From the NCBI GenBank assembly GCA_034770075.1, contig CM068388.1:63906365-63970364 (forward strand): a stretch of 64,000 nucleotides of DNA, read 5' to 3'. The notes below the pieces were generated by a model. The model was not told the origin of the DNA and ran no database searches. It saw only the letters and a program-made list of their open reading frames with translations. A program made the translations under genes and the position numbers. Shown one piece after another: positions 33,955 to 46,909 of the stretch (position 1 is the stretch's first letter; the number at the start of each line of letters is the position of its first letter). The DNA comes from Aralia elata (Eukaryota; Streptophyta; Magnoliopsida; Apiales; Araliaceae).

Positions 33955-33994
33955 TTTGCTTGAGGACAAGCAAAGTCTTAAGTTTGGGGGTATT
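33955..33994 (+). other. Terminal hairpin and polypurine tract (Athila A)
   Basis: Hairpin TTTGCTTG-AGGA-CAAGCAAA (33955-33974, 8-bp perfect stem) then TAAGTTTGGGGGTATT (33979-33994) directly against the 3' LTR. The loop AGGA is the same as in the internal module while the stem differs. Copy B: 49317-49356. Confidence 0.88.
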
Positions 33995-35455
33995 TGATGA
34001 GTGGGTTTTATACCTACGAATTAGATGTTTTCTAGACTCAATTCTCGGCTATCTTTAAGCATTTATAGCACCATTTCACTAGTTATTTCATTATTGTACA
34101 GGAAGCGACACTAAGTAGAAAATTGTGGAATTGTGGAACTTTTGGGGGAAAATGTCAAGTACCAGCAGTAAGCATCATCGCCGGGGCGACAGCCTTAGGT
34201 TCATTTTCAGCGCCGGGGCGACGCCATCGCCGGGGCGACGTTACTAAGGCATTTCCTATCGCCGGGGCGACGTCGTCGCCGGGGCGGCACTTCGCAATGT
34301 ATTTTTGTCGCCGGGGCGACAGAACGGGACAAGAGATATGGCTGGCGTTTGTCACATCTGCTGGTAGTGGAGTTTCAGTGGAGCAAATTCGGGAGCACAA
34401 TGGAAAGGGAAGGAGAGAGAGTAATCAGATTAGTAGCCATCGAGGGAGTGGAGATTGAATCATTGAGTTTTTGCTACACATTTTGGAGGCTAGGGTTTGA
34501 GAGAAAAAGAAGAAGAACAAAGGAGCTAAAGGAAAGATTATCAGAATTTCATCAACCAAAGAGGCTTGGAGCACGAAATAGGAAGCAAGAGCAACTCAAG
34601 AAGAACTACATCTCACTAATTCGGGAATATCATCACAAAAGGGGTGTATCTTCATTTGTTATAGTTCTTTATTCTTACTTTGTTATTCCAAACCATGTAC
34701 TATAATCAGTTTATGATGTTATTGAGATTAAATATGAGCTAAACTCTTCATTCTAAGATTGCAATGGAACCCAACTTGTAGCTTAAATTGAATGCTCTCT
34801 TTTGAATGGTAATTAGGCATTTTGTGAATTGGAGTTTATAACCTTTGATTAAGGATTAATTGTTTGGCCCGTAATTACTTTGGTAACTTATATGGAATTG
34901 AGAGAGGAAGTATAAGTTGAGACCTAGTTATGAATTCATGTGAAAATATGAGGTTCTTTATGGATAATGTATGAGATTATGTGACGTGAGTCTTATGTAT
35001 TATTCTTGAGGGTTGACAATTTGATTGTATTTAGGATAGACATATACCTAAATACCACATGTATCCATTTGAGAATCATGCTTAATGATTTCTATTGTGA
35101 AAGTTGGTAATTGATAGAATGGTTAATGGGATTTTACGTGACATATGTCTTATTAATTGTTCTTGATATGGGATTCTTGCTTGTGTATAGAATAGAAATA
35201 TATCTATACACCACAATAGGAAATACGTATTCGACCATCGAGAGAGGCTTATATATACTTGTGATTTCTCGGATAGCAATTCTTATGTTCTAATTTACCA
35301 AACAAGAGAGAGTATGATGTTTAAATGAAGAGTTGGGGGATATTGTAATCTTAGACCTTTTTATCTTGAACTTTATCCGTGTTAGTAAAACCTTGTTTTC
35401 TAAATTTCCCTTATTTTAGTTTTAATCAACAACAAACACAAACCATATTGTCATT
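33995..35455 (+). repeat. Athila copy A 3' LTR, truncated
   Basis: Matches 49357-50817 and then switches at GTTTAA (35456-35461) to the copia LTR. The terminal 146 bp or so, the LTR end and the right target-site duplication are absent. SNPs such as GATGTTTTC (near 34027) and GTACAGGAAGC (near 34098) are shared with the copy B 3' LTR and differ from both 5' LTRs. Confidence 0.93.
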
Positions 35456-35953
35456 GTTTAATTAAAATAAAAATCCTAATCCTAAATAGTTTAGGAGGGT
35501 TCCCTATATCTATAAATAAGAGGAGTCTTATCATGATTTATGGTTAGACAATTTACACACTCTTCTATGAGAATTGGAGAGAGAGTACTTGAAATTTCTA
35601 TAGAGATAGAAACTAGGGTTTTGCCAACACCCATCTTCTTGAACAACTATTATTCCTTGGTGGATCACCTCTAGAGGCCAAACACTTGGGTGGCTAACGT
35701 TGATCAAAGGAAGGAATTTAATCGGTGGAATTCTAGGAGAACGCGAAGGAATTGGAGGTGAACTTGTACCCGAGGAAGCACGGTTCTACGAGGGTATAAT
35801 TTCTTAATCTCTATCTCTTTCGTTTAATTGATAATTGAGCACATGGATGATCATGGTGATGGTTTGTATGAAAATTTTAAAATCTGTTTTTATCGCGCTT
35901 GCGCACTATTTATGTAATTTGATTGCATGTTCGCGCTATATACAAACCTAACA
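35456..35953 (+). repeat. Duplicated end of copia 3' LTR
   Basis: Copy of 20103-20599 including the TATA box (TATAAATA at 35511-35518). It is followed by the copied flank GATAC (35954-35958) and LTR scrap (35959-35992). Confidence 0.93.
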
Positions 35954-35992
35954 GATACATGGTACAAATGGTTGATCCCCCTGAGTACGACA

Positions 35993-38065
35993 TGTAATAT
36001 CCCAGATATTCCAGAAATTTAAAATAAGAATTTAATAAATAAAATTCTTATTAACGGATGAAGTAGATTTGGACATATATGTATATATGTATTTCATATA
36101 ATGTGAAGCATGTGATTTTGTGTAATGGACTAAATGTGTATATATAGATGTGAAAGATATACATATATTGGAAAAATAAGATTTAACAGTTAATTAAATC
36201 ACGAAAGAAAATGGATGAAATTATCTAATTAATATTAATTAATTGAGATTAAATTAAAATTATATTATTAAATAATATAATTTGAATATTGAGCCTTAGA
36301 TGATAATAGAATTATTATGAACTAAATTTTTATATATGAGTTAATTAATTTACTTAGTTAAAATTAGTGAATTAATGTATGTACTTTGTTCTAATAAAAT
36401 AAAATTTATATGGATAATATTTTGTGTAAGTATGATAAGTAAATAAATATATGTGATATATATTTATTTGCTAGTATGTGTGTTATGTATTTGCTAGTAA
36501 AAATTAATCTAGGTTGCAAGCCCAATCTATAAAATAGTTGTGGAGAATTAAGTTGGCCCAAATTTTGGTCTAACTTTATATAAGAAAAGTTCAAAGAATT
36601 ATAGTGTCAAGCCCAATTTTAAAGAATTAAGATGGCCTAAGTTATTTAATTAAAAACTTATGACAAGTCCAATGAAGAAGCCCAATGAGAATTTAATTTA
36701 GTAGCCCAAAATAATGGGACATGTGTTAGTAGAATAACTATGGTTAGGAACTAACCATGTTTGAGGTAAATATAAGAAATTGTGAAAAATGATTATATTA
36801 TCCAAGAGAAAGTGATTAATGACTCATGTGTCCTAAGAAGGAAATTGCTAGGAAGTTTCCTAGTAATTGGGGAATGACTATTTTGTCCCAAAAGAAAAGT
36901 ATTAATGACCATGGTATCCTTGTAAGAAATTTCGAGGAAATTTTCTAATAACAAAGGAAAGACTATTTTGTCCTTAGAGAAAAATTATTAAAGACCATTG
37001 TGTCCTAAGAGGAAATTGTTAGGAAGTTTCCTAGTAATGGGGGAATGACAATTTTATCCTTGAAAAAAATTGCTTATGACCATTGTGTCCTAGGAGAAAA
37101 TTTCTAGGAAATTTCTTTGAGATGTTTTAAAGACCATTATGCCCTTTCCTAGTAATGGCTGATGACCATTTTGCCCTTGATGTTGGTTAAATGATTAAGC
37201 TTAATTAGACAAATTTTTAACACTTCATCTTCCAGTTTTCACACTCTCACCCGACCAAATAGAGAGAGAAGAAGAGGGAGAAGGCTGCCATTAATGGAGA
37301 AAAAGGAGAGAAGAGAAGAAAATGAAAGAGGTCTTTCATAAGAGATTAAATTAGATTGTGTAGCAGTAATCGACGGACAAGGCAAGTTCCTAACCCTAAA
37401 CTTCTTACGATTATTGCAAGTTTCCTAGCTCAAACTTGAGTTAATATTTTCAAGCATGCTAGTGGTTTAATTATTGTCAATTATTCCACATCAATGAAAT
37501 TTATTGTTTAATCGCACTTAGTGCAAGTTGCATATGTTTACTTGGTATGAAAGACTGATCACCTTGATTACCAAATTTGTTCATGGTCATTGCTGGCCAC
37601 TCAGCGTTATTCATTCAGTTATTCAGTTATTGAAATTTGATTATCGTTCTTTCACAATTATTATATATTGTTGAAAATTCAAAAGCCTATTCTTTTTCAA
37701 TCATGATATATATTTCTTATATTTAAACTTGCTAAGCAAAGTAGTTGTTCACTCTTGCTATATCATGATAATATTTCAGTTAAGCTCGAGTGCTTCAGGA
37801 AGGACAAAGATAAGAGAAAAAGTTCAAGAGTAACTTAATAGGCGTCAACTATTATGTTATCTTATGAAAATGATTATGTAAACCTTTTGAATTATTAAGT
37901 TAAGTATTGAGTTAAGGCTGTAGATCTTGGAAAATATTGTAGAATCATTTGAAATAAATAATGTATATTTATATATTCCGCGTTAATTGTATAATGTCTA
38001 AGAAGATGATGTATCGTGACGCACCAGGTTCAAGGTTCAAGGGACCCGAATTTGGGGGAGTCACA
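35993..38065 (+). repeat. Duplicated gypsy B 5' LTR
   Basis: 2073 bp copy of 20639-22710, followed by its own PBS (TGGTATCAGAGC, 38069-38080). A PBS after this LTR shows it is a second 5' LTR, as expected from tandem duplication. Confidence 0.92.
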
Positions 38066-38080
38066 GGTTGGTATCAGAGC

Positions 38081-38541
38081 TGATATATTATAAACCTTAG
38101 GTAGGAGTACCTTAGGCTATAACCATAGAGATGATGATAAGAAAAAAACTCAAATCAAGTTTAAGTGCTAAGAGATGAATTTAAGAAATTCATTATTTAG
38201 ATTAGAAGAAGATAAAGAAGATTCAAAGAAGAATCTTAAAGAGTTATAAAAATAAGAATCTGGAGTTACCCGACTCTAATAATAAAGATGATGAGTAATG
38301 ATGAATAGTTAAAGTCTATAAGACTAAAAGCATAAAATAAATCATAATATAAGATGATTAAAGGGAAAGATAAGAAGGTCGTAAAACAAAACGATCATGA
38401 GATAAAAAACAATCTTAATATAATACGATTATAAGAAAATATTACAAGTGATCTGATTAAGACAGGGAATGATAAATGATCAATCGAATGATTAAAACTT
38501 TATAGCAGAATTGTTGTACGAAAAAGGTACTAGAGGATAGT
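38081..38541 (+). other. Duplicated gypsy B leader
   Basis: Copy of 22726-23186, again ending in the Athila target site ATAGT (38537-38541). No ORF. Confidence 0.85.
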
Positions 38542-40151
38542 TGATGAGTGGGTTTTTATACCTACGAATTAGATATTTTCTAGACTCAATTCTCGGCTAT
38601 CTTTAAGCATTTATAGCACCATTTCACTAGTTATTTCATTATTGTACAAGAAGCGACACTAAGTAGAAAACTGTGGAATTGTGGAACTTTTGGGGGAAAA
38701 TGTCAAGTACCAGCAGTAAGCATCATCGCCGGGGCGACAGCCTTAGGTTCATTTTCAGCGCCGGGGCGACACCATCGCCGGGGCGACGTTACTAAGGCAT
38801 TTCCTATCGCCGGGGCGACGTCGTCGCCGGGGCGGCACTTCGCAATGTATTTTTGTCGCCGGGGCGACAGAACGGGACAAGAGATATGGCTGGCGTTTGT
38901 CACATCTGCTGGTAGTGGAGTTTCAGTGGAGCAAATTCGGGAGCACAATGGAAAGGGAAGGAGAGAGAGTAATCAGATTAGTAGCCATCGAGGGAGTGGA
39001 GATTGAATCATTGAGTTTTTGCTACACATTTTGGAGGCTAGGGTTTGAGAGAAAAAGAAGAAGAACAAAGGAGCTAAAGGAAAGATTATCAGAATTTCAT
39101 CAACCAAAGAGGCTTGGAGCACGAAATAGGAAGCAAGAGCAACTCAAGAAGAACTACATCTCACTAATTCGGGAATATCATCACAAAAGGGGTGTATCTT
39201 CATTTGTTGTAGTTCTTTATTCTTACTTTGTTATTCCAAAACCATGTACTATAATCAGTTTATGATGTTATTGAGATTAAATATGAGCTAAACTCTTCAT
39301 TCTAAGATTGCAATGGAACCCAACTTGTAGCTTAAATTGAATGCTCTCTTTTGAATGGTAATTAGGCATTTTGTGAATTGGAGTTTATAACCTTTGATTA
39401 AGGATTAATTGTTTGGCCCGTAATTACTTTGGTAACTTATATGGAATTGAGAGAGGAAGTATAAGTTGAGACCTAGTTATGAATTCATGTGAAAATATGA
39501 GGTTCTTTATGGATAATGTATGAGATTATGTGACGTGAGTCTTATGTATTATTCTTGAGGGTTGACAATTTGATTGTATTTAGGATAGACATATACCTAA
39601 ATACCACATGTATCCATTTGAGAATCATGCTTAATGATTTCTATTGTGAAAGTTGGTAATTGATAGAATGGTTAATGGGATTTTACGTGACATATGTCTT
39701 ATTAATTGTTCTTGATATGGGATTCTTGCTTGTGTATAGAATAGAAATATATCTATACACCACAATAGGAAATACGTATTTCGACCATCGAGAGAGGCTT
39801 ATATATACTTGTGATTTCTCGGATAGCAATTCTTATGTTCTAATTTACCAAACAAGAGAGAGTATGATGTTTAAATGAAGAGTTGGGGGATATTGTAATC
39901 TTAGACCTTTTTATCTTGAACTTTATCCGTGTTAGTAAAACCTTGTTTTCTAAATTTCCCTTATTTTAGTTTTAATCAACAACAAACACAAACCATATTG
40001 TCATTGTTTAAATTGGATTGATTTTACATGCGATTGATATTTGGTAATTATTTAACATAATTCCTCGTGGGTTCGACACTTTACTTATCTTATATTACTT
40101 GTGGACCGCGTATACTTGCACGTGTTTTATTGATTGCGAAATCGACCAACA
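38542..40151 (+). repeat. Athila copy B 5' LTR
   Basis: 1610 bp, three longer than the copy A 5' LTR because of single-base run extensions near 38555, 39240 and 39781. GC-palindrome cluster at 38726-38869. Confidence 0.95.
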
Positions 40152-40157
40152 AGTTTT

Positions 40158-40175
40158 TGGCGCCGTTGCCGGGGA
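40158..40175 (+). other. Primer binding site, tRNA-Asp (Athila B)
   Basis: TGGCGCCGTTGCCGGGGA, identical to copy A. Confidence 0.9.
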
Positions 40176-40281
40176 ATTATTTTACAATAATTTTACCAAT
40201 ATTGATTATAGTTGAATTGATCTTAATTTAGACTTGTTTTTAATTTTTATTCACTTGATTGTGTAGGTACCCTGGAGTTGT

Positions 40282-41942
40282 ATGCGCCGATCACAAAGTC
40301 TTGAGTTATTTCCTTACGATCCCGAGATCGAGAGAAATACCCGAAGACTAAGAAGAGAAAGAATCAGGGATTCTAACAATCAAGAAACTATGGCGACAGA
40401 GGAACAAAAAGCATTGAGAGACTATGTAACGCCGCAGATAAGTGATTTACAGTCTAGTATCACAAGACCGGCAATAACTGCAAATGCCTTTGAAATCAAA
40501 CCGGGAACAATACAAATGGTGCAAAATTCGTTACAGTTTGGGGGTTTGGCTAATGACAACCCTAATGAGCATTTGTTGAGCTTCATTGAGATATGTGATA
40601 CTTTCAAATTTGTTGGAGTGACGGATGATGCTTTGAGACTTAGACTTTTTCCGTTCACTTTGAGAGATAAAGCTAAGAGTTAGCTTCACTCATTGCCACC
40701 GGGATCCATCACTACATGGTCAGACTTAGCGCAGAAATTTTTGGCAAAGTTCTTCCCTCCTGCAAAATCTGCTAGATTGAGAAATGAAATTGCTACATTT
40801 GAACAACACCATGGAGAATCATTGTATGAAGCTTGGGAAAGATTTAAAGATTTGCTTCGGAGATGCCCACATCATGGATTCCTTCCATGGATGCAATTGA
40901 ATACCTTCTACAATGGATTAGGATCTCACAATCGGTCTAGTTTAGATGCAGCTGCGGGAGGATGTTTTATGGCTAAAAATTATGGGGAAGCACTTGATTT
41001 ATTGGAGGTTATGGCTGCAAATAACTACCAATGGCCTACTGCTAGGATGAGTCAACCAAAGGTAGCCGGTGTATTAGAGGTGGATGCCATCACAGCCTTA
41101 GCAGCTCAGATGGCAGCAATGTCAAAGAAAATTGATTCTTTGACTGACTCAAAAGTGCAACAGGTGGCTGTTGTTTGTGAAGTTTGTGCAGGGACACATG
41201 CCAATGACCAATGCCCATTTGACCACGAGGCAGTTCAGTTTGTAAGTAGCTACCAGAGACCGCCAAATCAGTACCAAAACACTTACAATGCTGGAAATAG
41301 GAACCATCCTAACTTTTCATGGAGCAACAATCAAAATTTTCAGCAAGCTCCTAAACCACATCATCCACCAGGGTTCCAAAATCAGCCTCAACAACATCAT
41401 GCAGCTCAAACCTCACAACCACAACCAGAGAGAAAATCAGATTTTGAGGAGTTGATATTGAAACACATGGCTAACCAAGATATCTTGATTAAAAAAACCA
41501 AGCATCAGCACTTAAGGCTTTGGAAAATCAAATTGGGCAGATGGCTAGTTCCATGTCAAATAGACCTCAGGGATCTCTTCCTAGTAACACAGAGACTAAT
41601 CCAAGAAAAGATGGGAAAGAGGAATGTCAGGCAGTAACTCTCAGAAGTGGTAAACAAACCTTACAGGAGCCCGAATTGCAAAAGGGGGCAGCCCACTCAA
41701 GCTCTCCTTCGGACTTGACTAGTGCTGATTTTTCTAAGGAAATGGACAACAGTGTGCCACCTGAGTCAGAGCAGAAAGATACCACAGGTAAACCTAGTGT
41801 TGAGCCTACTCCAAAAGTGTATCCACCAGTACCTTTCCCTCGGAGATTGCAGAAGCAAAAGTTGGATAAACAGTTTGCCAAATTCCTAGAGGTCTTCAAG
41901 AAGCTACAAATTAACATTCCTTTTGCAGAGGCCTTAGAATAG
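40282..41942 (+). pseudogene. Athila copy B gag, stop and frameshift
   Basis: Same protein as copy A gag. A TGG-to-TAG change at 40681-40683 ends the first frame in the Gag core (after RDKAKS), and two extra A bases in a run near 41493 shift the frame after the zinc knuckle; reading resumes at 41520. Unlike copy A it has no lesion near 41090, so the region around the knuckle (CEVCAGTHANDQC) is in frame here. Ends with the shared TAG at 41940-41942. Confidence 0.92.
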
Positions 41943-44900
41943 ATGCCTAGCTATGCCAAATTTATGAAAGGAATCCTATCTATGAAGAAAAGGCTAAATG
42001 ACTTTGAGACAGTGGCTTTGACAGAAGAATGTAGTGCCGTGCTGCAAAGAAAGCTACCTCCCAAGTTGAAAGATCCAGGCAGCTTCACTATACCGTGTAC
42101 TATTGGTAGCCTTTCTTTCAACAAATGTTTGTGTGACTTGGGTGCTAGTATTAATCTCATGCCATTATCCGTGTATACTCAATTGGGATTACCTGCACCA
42201 AAGCCTACAAACATTTCTCTTCAGCTTGCCGATAGGTCGGTTACATACCCAAGGGGAATTGTTGAAGACATTCTTGTTAAGGTGGATAAATTCATATTCC
42301 CAGCTGATTTTATCATCTTAGATTATGAGGAAGATAAAAACATTCCTATTATTCTGGGGAGACCATTTTTAGCCACTGGAAGAACTTTAATTGATGTGCA
42401 AAAGGGGGAGCTCACTATGAGGGTTCAGGATCAAGAAGTAACCTTCAATGTATTTAAGGCCATGAAATTCCCTTCGGATGAGGAAGAATGTTTTCATGTG
42501 GATGTTATCGAGCAAGCTGTGAATGATGAGTTTTTGAATGTGTTAAACAATGATCCATTAGAAACTGCACTTCTGGGAGAGTTTGACATAGAAGATCCAG
42601 ATTTGGTTGAATATCTATAGATTTTAGATACAGTGCCACGGGGGAGCAAGTTTCAAATTCCGTTTGAATCTCTTGAACATGCTGAGAATGCTACAGATCG
42701 ATTGAAACCATCACTTGAGACACCTCCATCACTTGAGCTAAAGCCCTTGCCTAACCATCTCATGTATGTATATTTAGGTGATTCAGCTACTTTACCTGTT
42801 ATTATTGCATCTGTGCTTAACGAGTTTCAGGAAAGCAAGATGTTGCGGGTTCTTAGGGAGTACAAATCTGCTATTGGATGGACCATCGCCGACATCAAGG
42901 GAATAAGCCCATCCTACTGTATGCACAAAATCTTGATGGAAGATGATAGTAAGCCCACTGTGGAACATCAGAGGAGACTCAACCCAATCATGAAGGAGGT
43001 GGTAAAGAAAGAGATTTTGAAGTGGTTAGATGCTGGAATAATTTATCCTATCTCTGACAGTGCATGGGTGAGCCCAGTTCAGTGTGTACCCAAGAAAGGA
43101 GGCATGACAGTTGTAGCCAATGAGAATAATGAATTGATTCCAACAAGAACAGTAACTGGTTGGAGGGTGTGCATGGATTACAGGAGGCTTAACAAAGCAA
43201 CTCGAAAGGATCATTTTCCATTACCCTTCATTGATCAAATGTTGGATAGACTAGCTGGACATGAGTACTATTGCTTGTTGGATGGATATTCGGGATATAA
43301 TCAGATTGCTATTGCTCCAGAAGATCAAGAAAGGACTACCTTCACATGCCCATTTGGTACTTTTGCTTTTAGAAGGGTCTCATTCGGATTATGTAATACA
43401 CCAGCCACTTTTCAAAGGTGCATGATGGCTATTTTCTCAGATTTGGTAGAACGCAATGTTGAAGTTTTCATGGATGACTTCTCAGTGTTTGGTGATTCAT
43501 TTGACAACTATTTGGAAAATCTAGTTCTAATACTGAAGAGATGTGTGGAAACTAATCTAGTGCTCAACTGGGAAAAATGTCACTTCATGGTGCAAGAGGG
43601 GATAATACTTGGGCATAAAGTGTCATCAAAGGGTCTTGAGGTAGATAGAGCAAAACTTGAAACAATTGAAAATTTACCTCCACCAACCTCAGTGAAGGGC
43701 ATTCGTAGTTTTCTGGGACATGCAGGGTTTTACCGAAGATTCATTAAGGATTTTTCTAAGACCACAAAGCCTTTATGCAGTCTACTAGAAAAAGATGTGC
43801 CATTCAAGTTTGATGAAGAGTGCTTGATTGCTTTTGAGCTTCTAAAGAAGAAATTAACCACTGCACTAGTGATCATTGCTCCGGATTGGTCAAAACCCTT
43901 CGAATTGATGTGTGATGCCAGTGATTATGCGGTAGGGGCTGTTTTGGGACAGCGCAAGGAGAAGGTTTTTCATGCCATTTACTACGCTAGTAAAACCTTA
44001 ACTGATGCACAGCTCAACTACACCACTACCAAGAAGGAGTTGCTTGCAGTAGTTTATGCCTTTGACAAGTTTCGATCTTACTTGATTGGAACAAGGGTGG
44101 TAGTATTCACGGATCATTCGGCTATTCGGTATCTAATTGCAAAGAAGGATGCTAAACCGAGATTGATTAGATGGATCATATTGCTACAGGAGTTTGACTT
44201 GGAGATTCGGGACAGAAAGGGAACTGAAAACTAAGTAGCCAACCATCTGTCTAGATTGGAGAATCCGGGGCATGATAAGGAAGATAAAGTGCTAATCAAT
44301 GAGTCATTCCCGGATGAACAGCTGTTTGTGGTTCAAGGTGAAATTCCATGGTATGCTGATTTTGCTAACTACTTGGTTAGTAATACACTCCCCCCGGACT
44401 TGTCGTGGCAGCAAAAGAAAAAGTTTCTTCATGACGTTAATAGGTATATGTGGGATGAGCCCTATTTGTTCAAACATTGTGTGGACCAAATGATTCGAAG
44501 GTGTGTTCCACAGAGCGAGGTCGAGAGCATTCTCCATCACTGTCATGATTCGTTATATGGAGGACACTACGGAGGTGAGAAAATAGCCACTAAGGTGTTG
44601 CAAGCAGGGTTCTTTTGGCCAACTTTGTTCAAGGATGCTCATCAGTTTGTGCTAAAATGTGATAGATGTCAACGGATGGGGAACATCTCCAAAAGGCACG
44701 AAATGCCTTTAAACATGATCTTGGAGGTTGAAGTCTTTGATGTTTGGGGTATAGACTTTATGGGGCCATTCCCACCCTCTTTCAACAATCTATACATTCT
44801 CTTGGCAGTAGATTATGTATCTAAATGGGTGGAAGCAGCTGCATTTCCCACTAATGATTCCAAGGTAGTGCTGAAATTCCTTCAAAAGAATATCTTCACA

Positions 44901-45633
44901 AGATTCGGTACTCCGAGGGCTATGATTAGTGATGAAGGGAGTCACTTCTGCAATAAACATTTTGCTGCCCTTTTGGGAAAATATGGGGTCACTCATAGAA
45001 TTGCTACTGCATATCACCCCCAGACCAATGGACAAGCTGAGGTTTCTAACAGAGAAGTGAAGAAAAATTCTGGAAAAGATAGTCAATCCCACCAGAAAAG
45101 ATTGGTCAACAAAGCTGGATGATGCACTATGGGCGTACAGAACGGCTTTTAAAAAAACACCCATTGGTATGTCACCATACCAGCTTGTTTATGGCAAGGC
45201 ATGCCATCTTCCGGTTGAGCTTGAGCACACGGCGTTTTGGGCCATTAGAAAGTTGAATTTTGACCTCACAGCTGCAGGCGAGAAAAGGCTTCTTCAGCTC
45301 AATGAACTTGATGAGTTCCGACTGCAAGCTTATGAAAATTCAAAATTGTACAAGGAGAAGGTAAAAAGGTGGCATGATAAAAAGATTGTTGACAGAAAAT
45401 TTGAGCCTGGCCAAGAAGTATTGCTATACAACTCTCGATTGAGGCTTTTTCCCGGAAAGCTCAAATCGCGTTGGTCGGGTCCTTTCACTGTTAAGCACGC
45501 ATTCCCACACGGAGCTGTTGAAGTCTATGGTGATAATCCGGAAGTGACGTTCAAAGTTAATGGGCAGCGTCTTAAGCACTATTGGGGTGGCGGCTTCGCT
45601 CGCCAAAAGACCTCGATCACTTTAGCCGATTAG
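41943..45633 (+). pseudogene. Athila copy B pol, two stops and frameshifts
   Basis: Collinear with 26584-30270. Lesions: CAG-to-TAG at 42618-42620 between protease and RT; CAA-to-TAA at 44232-44234 at the end of RNase H (with a nearby G-to-A change at about 44241); one extra A near 45066 just after the integrase Glu; three extra A bases near 45155. RT still shows LLDGYSGYNQI and FMDDFSVFG. The point lesions are transitions of the C-to-T/G-to-A type expected from deamination of methylated cytosine; the length changes are all in A runs. Confidence 0.93.
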
Positions 45634-46909
45634 CCTTGATTGGATGTGAAGTCGGGCCGAGGACTTTAAACCACGCGCTGGATGGGAGGCAACCCATTAT
45701 CCTTATCCGTATCCTTTACATTTGGTTGTTACATTTCAGTTTGATAAGTGTGTATTCTTATGTTTCTTAATTTTCCATTTTGGCACTTTGGTTAGAAAAG
45801 CTATGCCTCAGTGTGCTTTAACTGTTGAATTTTTGAGCTGGCTATTCTGAATATGTGTACAATGTTGCTTAATACAGGTTGGTAGTGTTAAGTTGGGTTT
45901 TGGGTCAGATTTAGAAGAACACAAATTTGGTGATGCAGTAGGGTCCGTCGCCCCGATGACAACTCATAAGCCAATTGTATCGCCCCAGCGACTCTGGCGC
46001 CCCGGCGACAATTCAGTCTCATGTTTCCTCGCCCCAGCGACACTGTCGCCCTGGCGGTAAAAACACAGTATATTCTATCGCCCCGGCGATAGACACGGAA
46101 TCCAGTTTTTAAAAACCCCAATTCTGCAGAATCGCTGTGTGCATTTTCTCTTCCATTCATTCCGTCCCAAGCTCGGTTTCCCCTCTCAATCCATTCGAAG
46201 CACATGCCACACTAATCCACAACCAATTTCAACCCATTACAGTAGGATTTCGCACCATCAACACAAGTTTCAACCGAAAATTTTGGAATTTCATGAGGTA
46301 ATTGGGGAATTCAAGCTAGGGTTTATCTTTTGCGGTTTTGCTCACTAAAATCATCCAAGGTATGTCATTGTTGAGCTGGGTACGAATTGCTGTTATTTAT
46401 TGATTAGTGACCTTGCATCTATAGTAGTCAGTGAGGTTGAATTGGACCAAATTGAATTTTAGTTGGAATTTTTCATTACCTGCAATTGGTTGAACCACTT
46501 GTAACTGCTCTATCGTGAGGTTGGGATTAAATTGCCAGTGTGATCGTTGGTGTTTATTGCTTCTGTGTTTTAGTTCATGATCATCAATACTTGGGTCTTC
46601 AGTGAAAATTATTTTTGCAATTGTTGAAAATTTGCAACCTTTGTACTCTGTGATACCTTTGTACTCTGTGAGGTGGGCTTTTGCATATATTGGGTATCAA
46701 TCTGGGGTATTTTGTGTCTGCATTGGGTATTTTTTTTCAACTGCTATAAACTAAGGCTGTGAGATTACACTGTATTATTCATTTATTTTCGGGTGATGGT
46801 ATATATATATTGCTGAAATTGGTTTGTTGCAGTGAAACTGAAAATTAGTTGGAATCCAGTTTGGGGGAAGTTTTTGTTTGTGGTTGTTTGCACCAAGTAT
46901 TGATCAGTC
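45634..46909 (+). other. Athila B spacer between pol and extra ORF
   Basis: Counterpart of 30271-31548, with the GC-palindrome cluster at about 45946-46089 and the candidate intron at about 46360-46832. No ORF of its own. Confidence 0.7.

Larger units (their letters stand above)
20103..35455 (+). repeat. Tandem segmental duplication, unit A
   Basis: 15353 bp. It begins with GTTTAA (20103-20108) inside the copia 3' LTR, upstream of its TATA box, and ends just before GTTTAA (35456-35461) inside the Athila 3' LTR. Unit B (35456-50817) repeats it almost exactly. Contents: copia LTR end, chromovirus LTR scrap, gypsy B LTR and leader, and an Athila element lacking the last part of its 3' LTR. Confidence 0.93.
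23187..35455 (+). mobile_element. Athila-lineage Ty3 element, copy A (3' LTR truncated)
   Basis: 5' LTR 23187-24793, tRNA-Asp PBS, gag, protease-RT-RNase H-integrase, an extra ORF downstream of pol, two hairpin/PPT modules and a 3' LTR cut at 35455 by the tandem-duplication breakpoint. The two LTRs differ by about eight substitutions that I could find in 1.46 kb (about 0.5%), so the insertion is young. The left flank is ATAGT; the matching right flank exists only after copy B (50964-50968), as expected if one insertion was duplicated. Pol is completely open, gag and the extra ORF each carry a break. Confidence 0.95.

Noticed and set aside
20639..38065. A single complete LTR element with LTRs at 20639-22710 and 35993-38065
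   Set aside because: Both LTRs are followed by a PBS and the same leader, and both are preceded by the same copia LTR end. They are copies made by the tandem duplication, not a 5'/3' pair.
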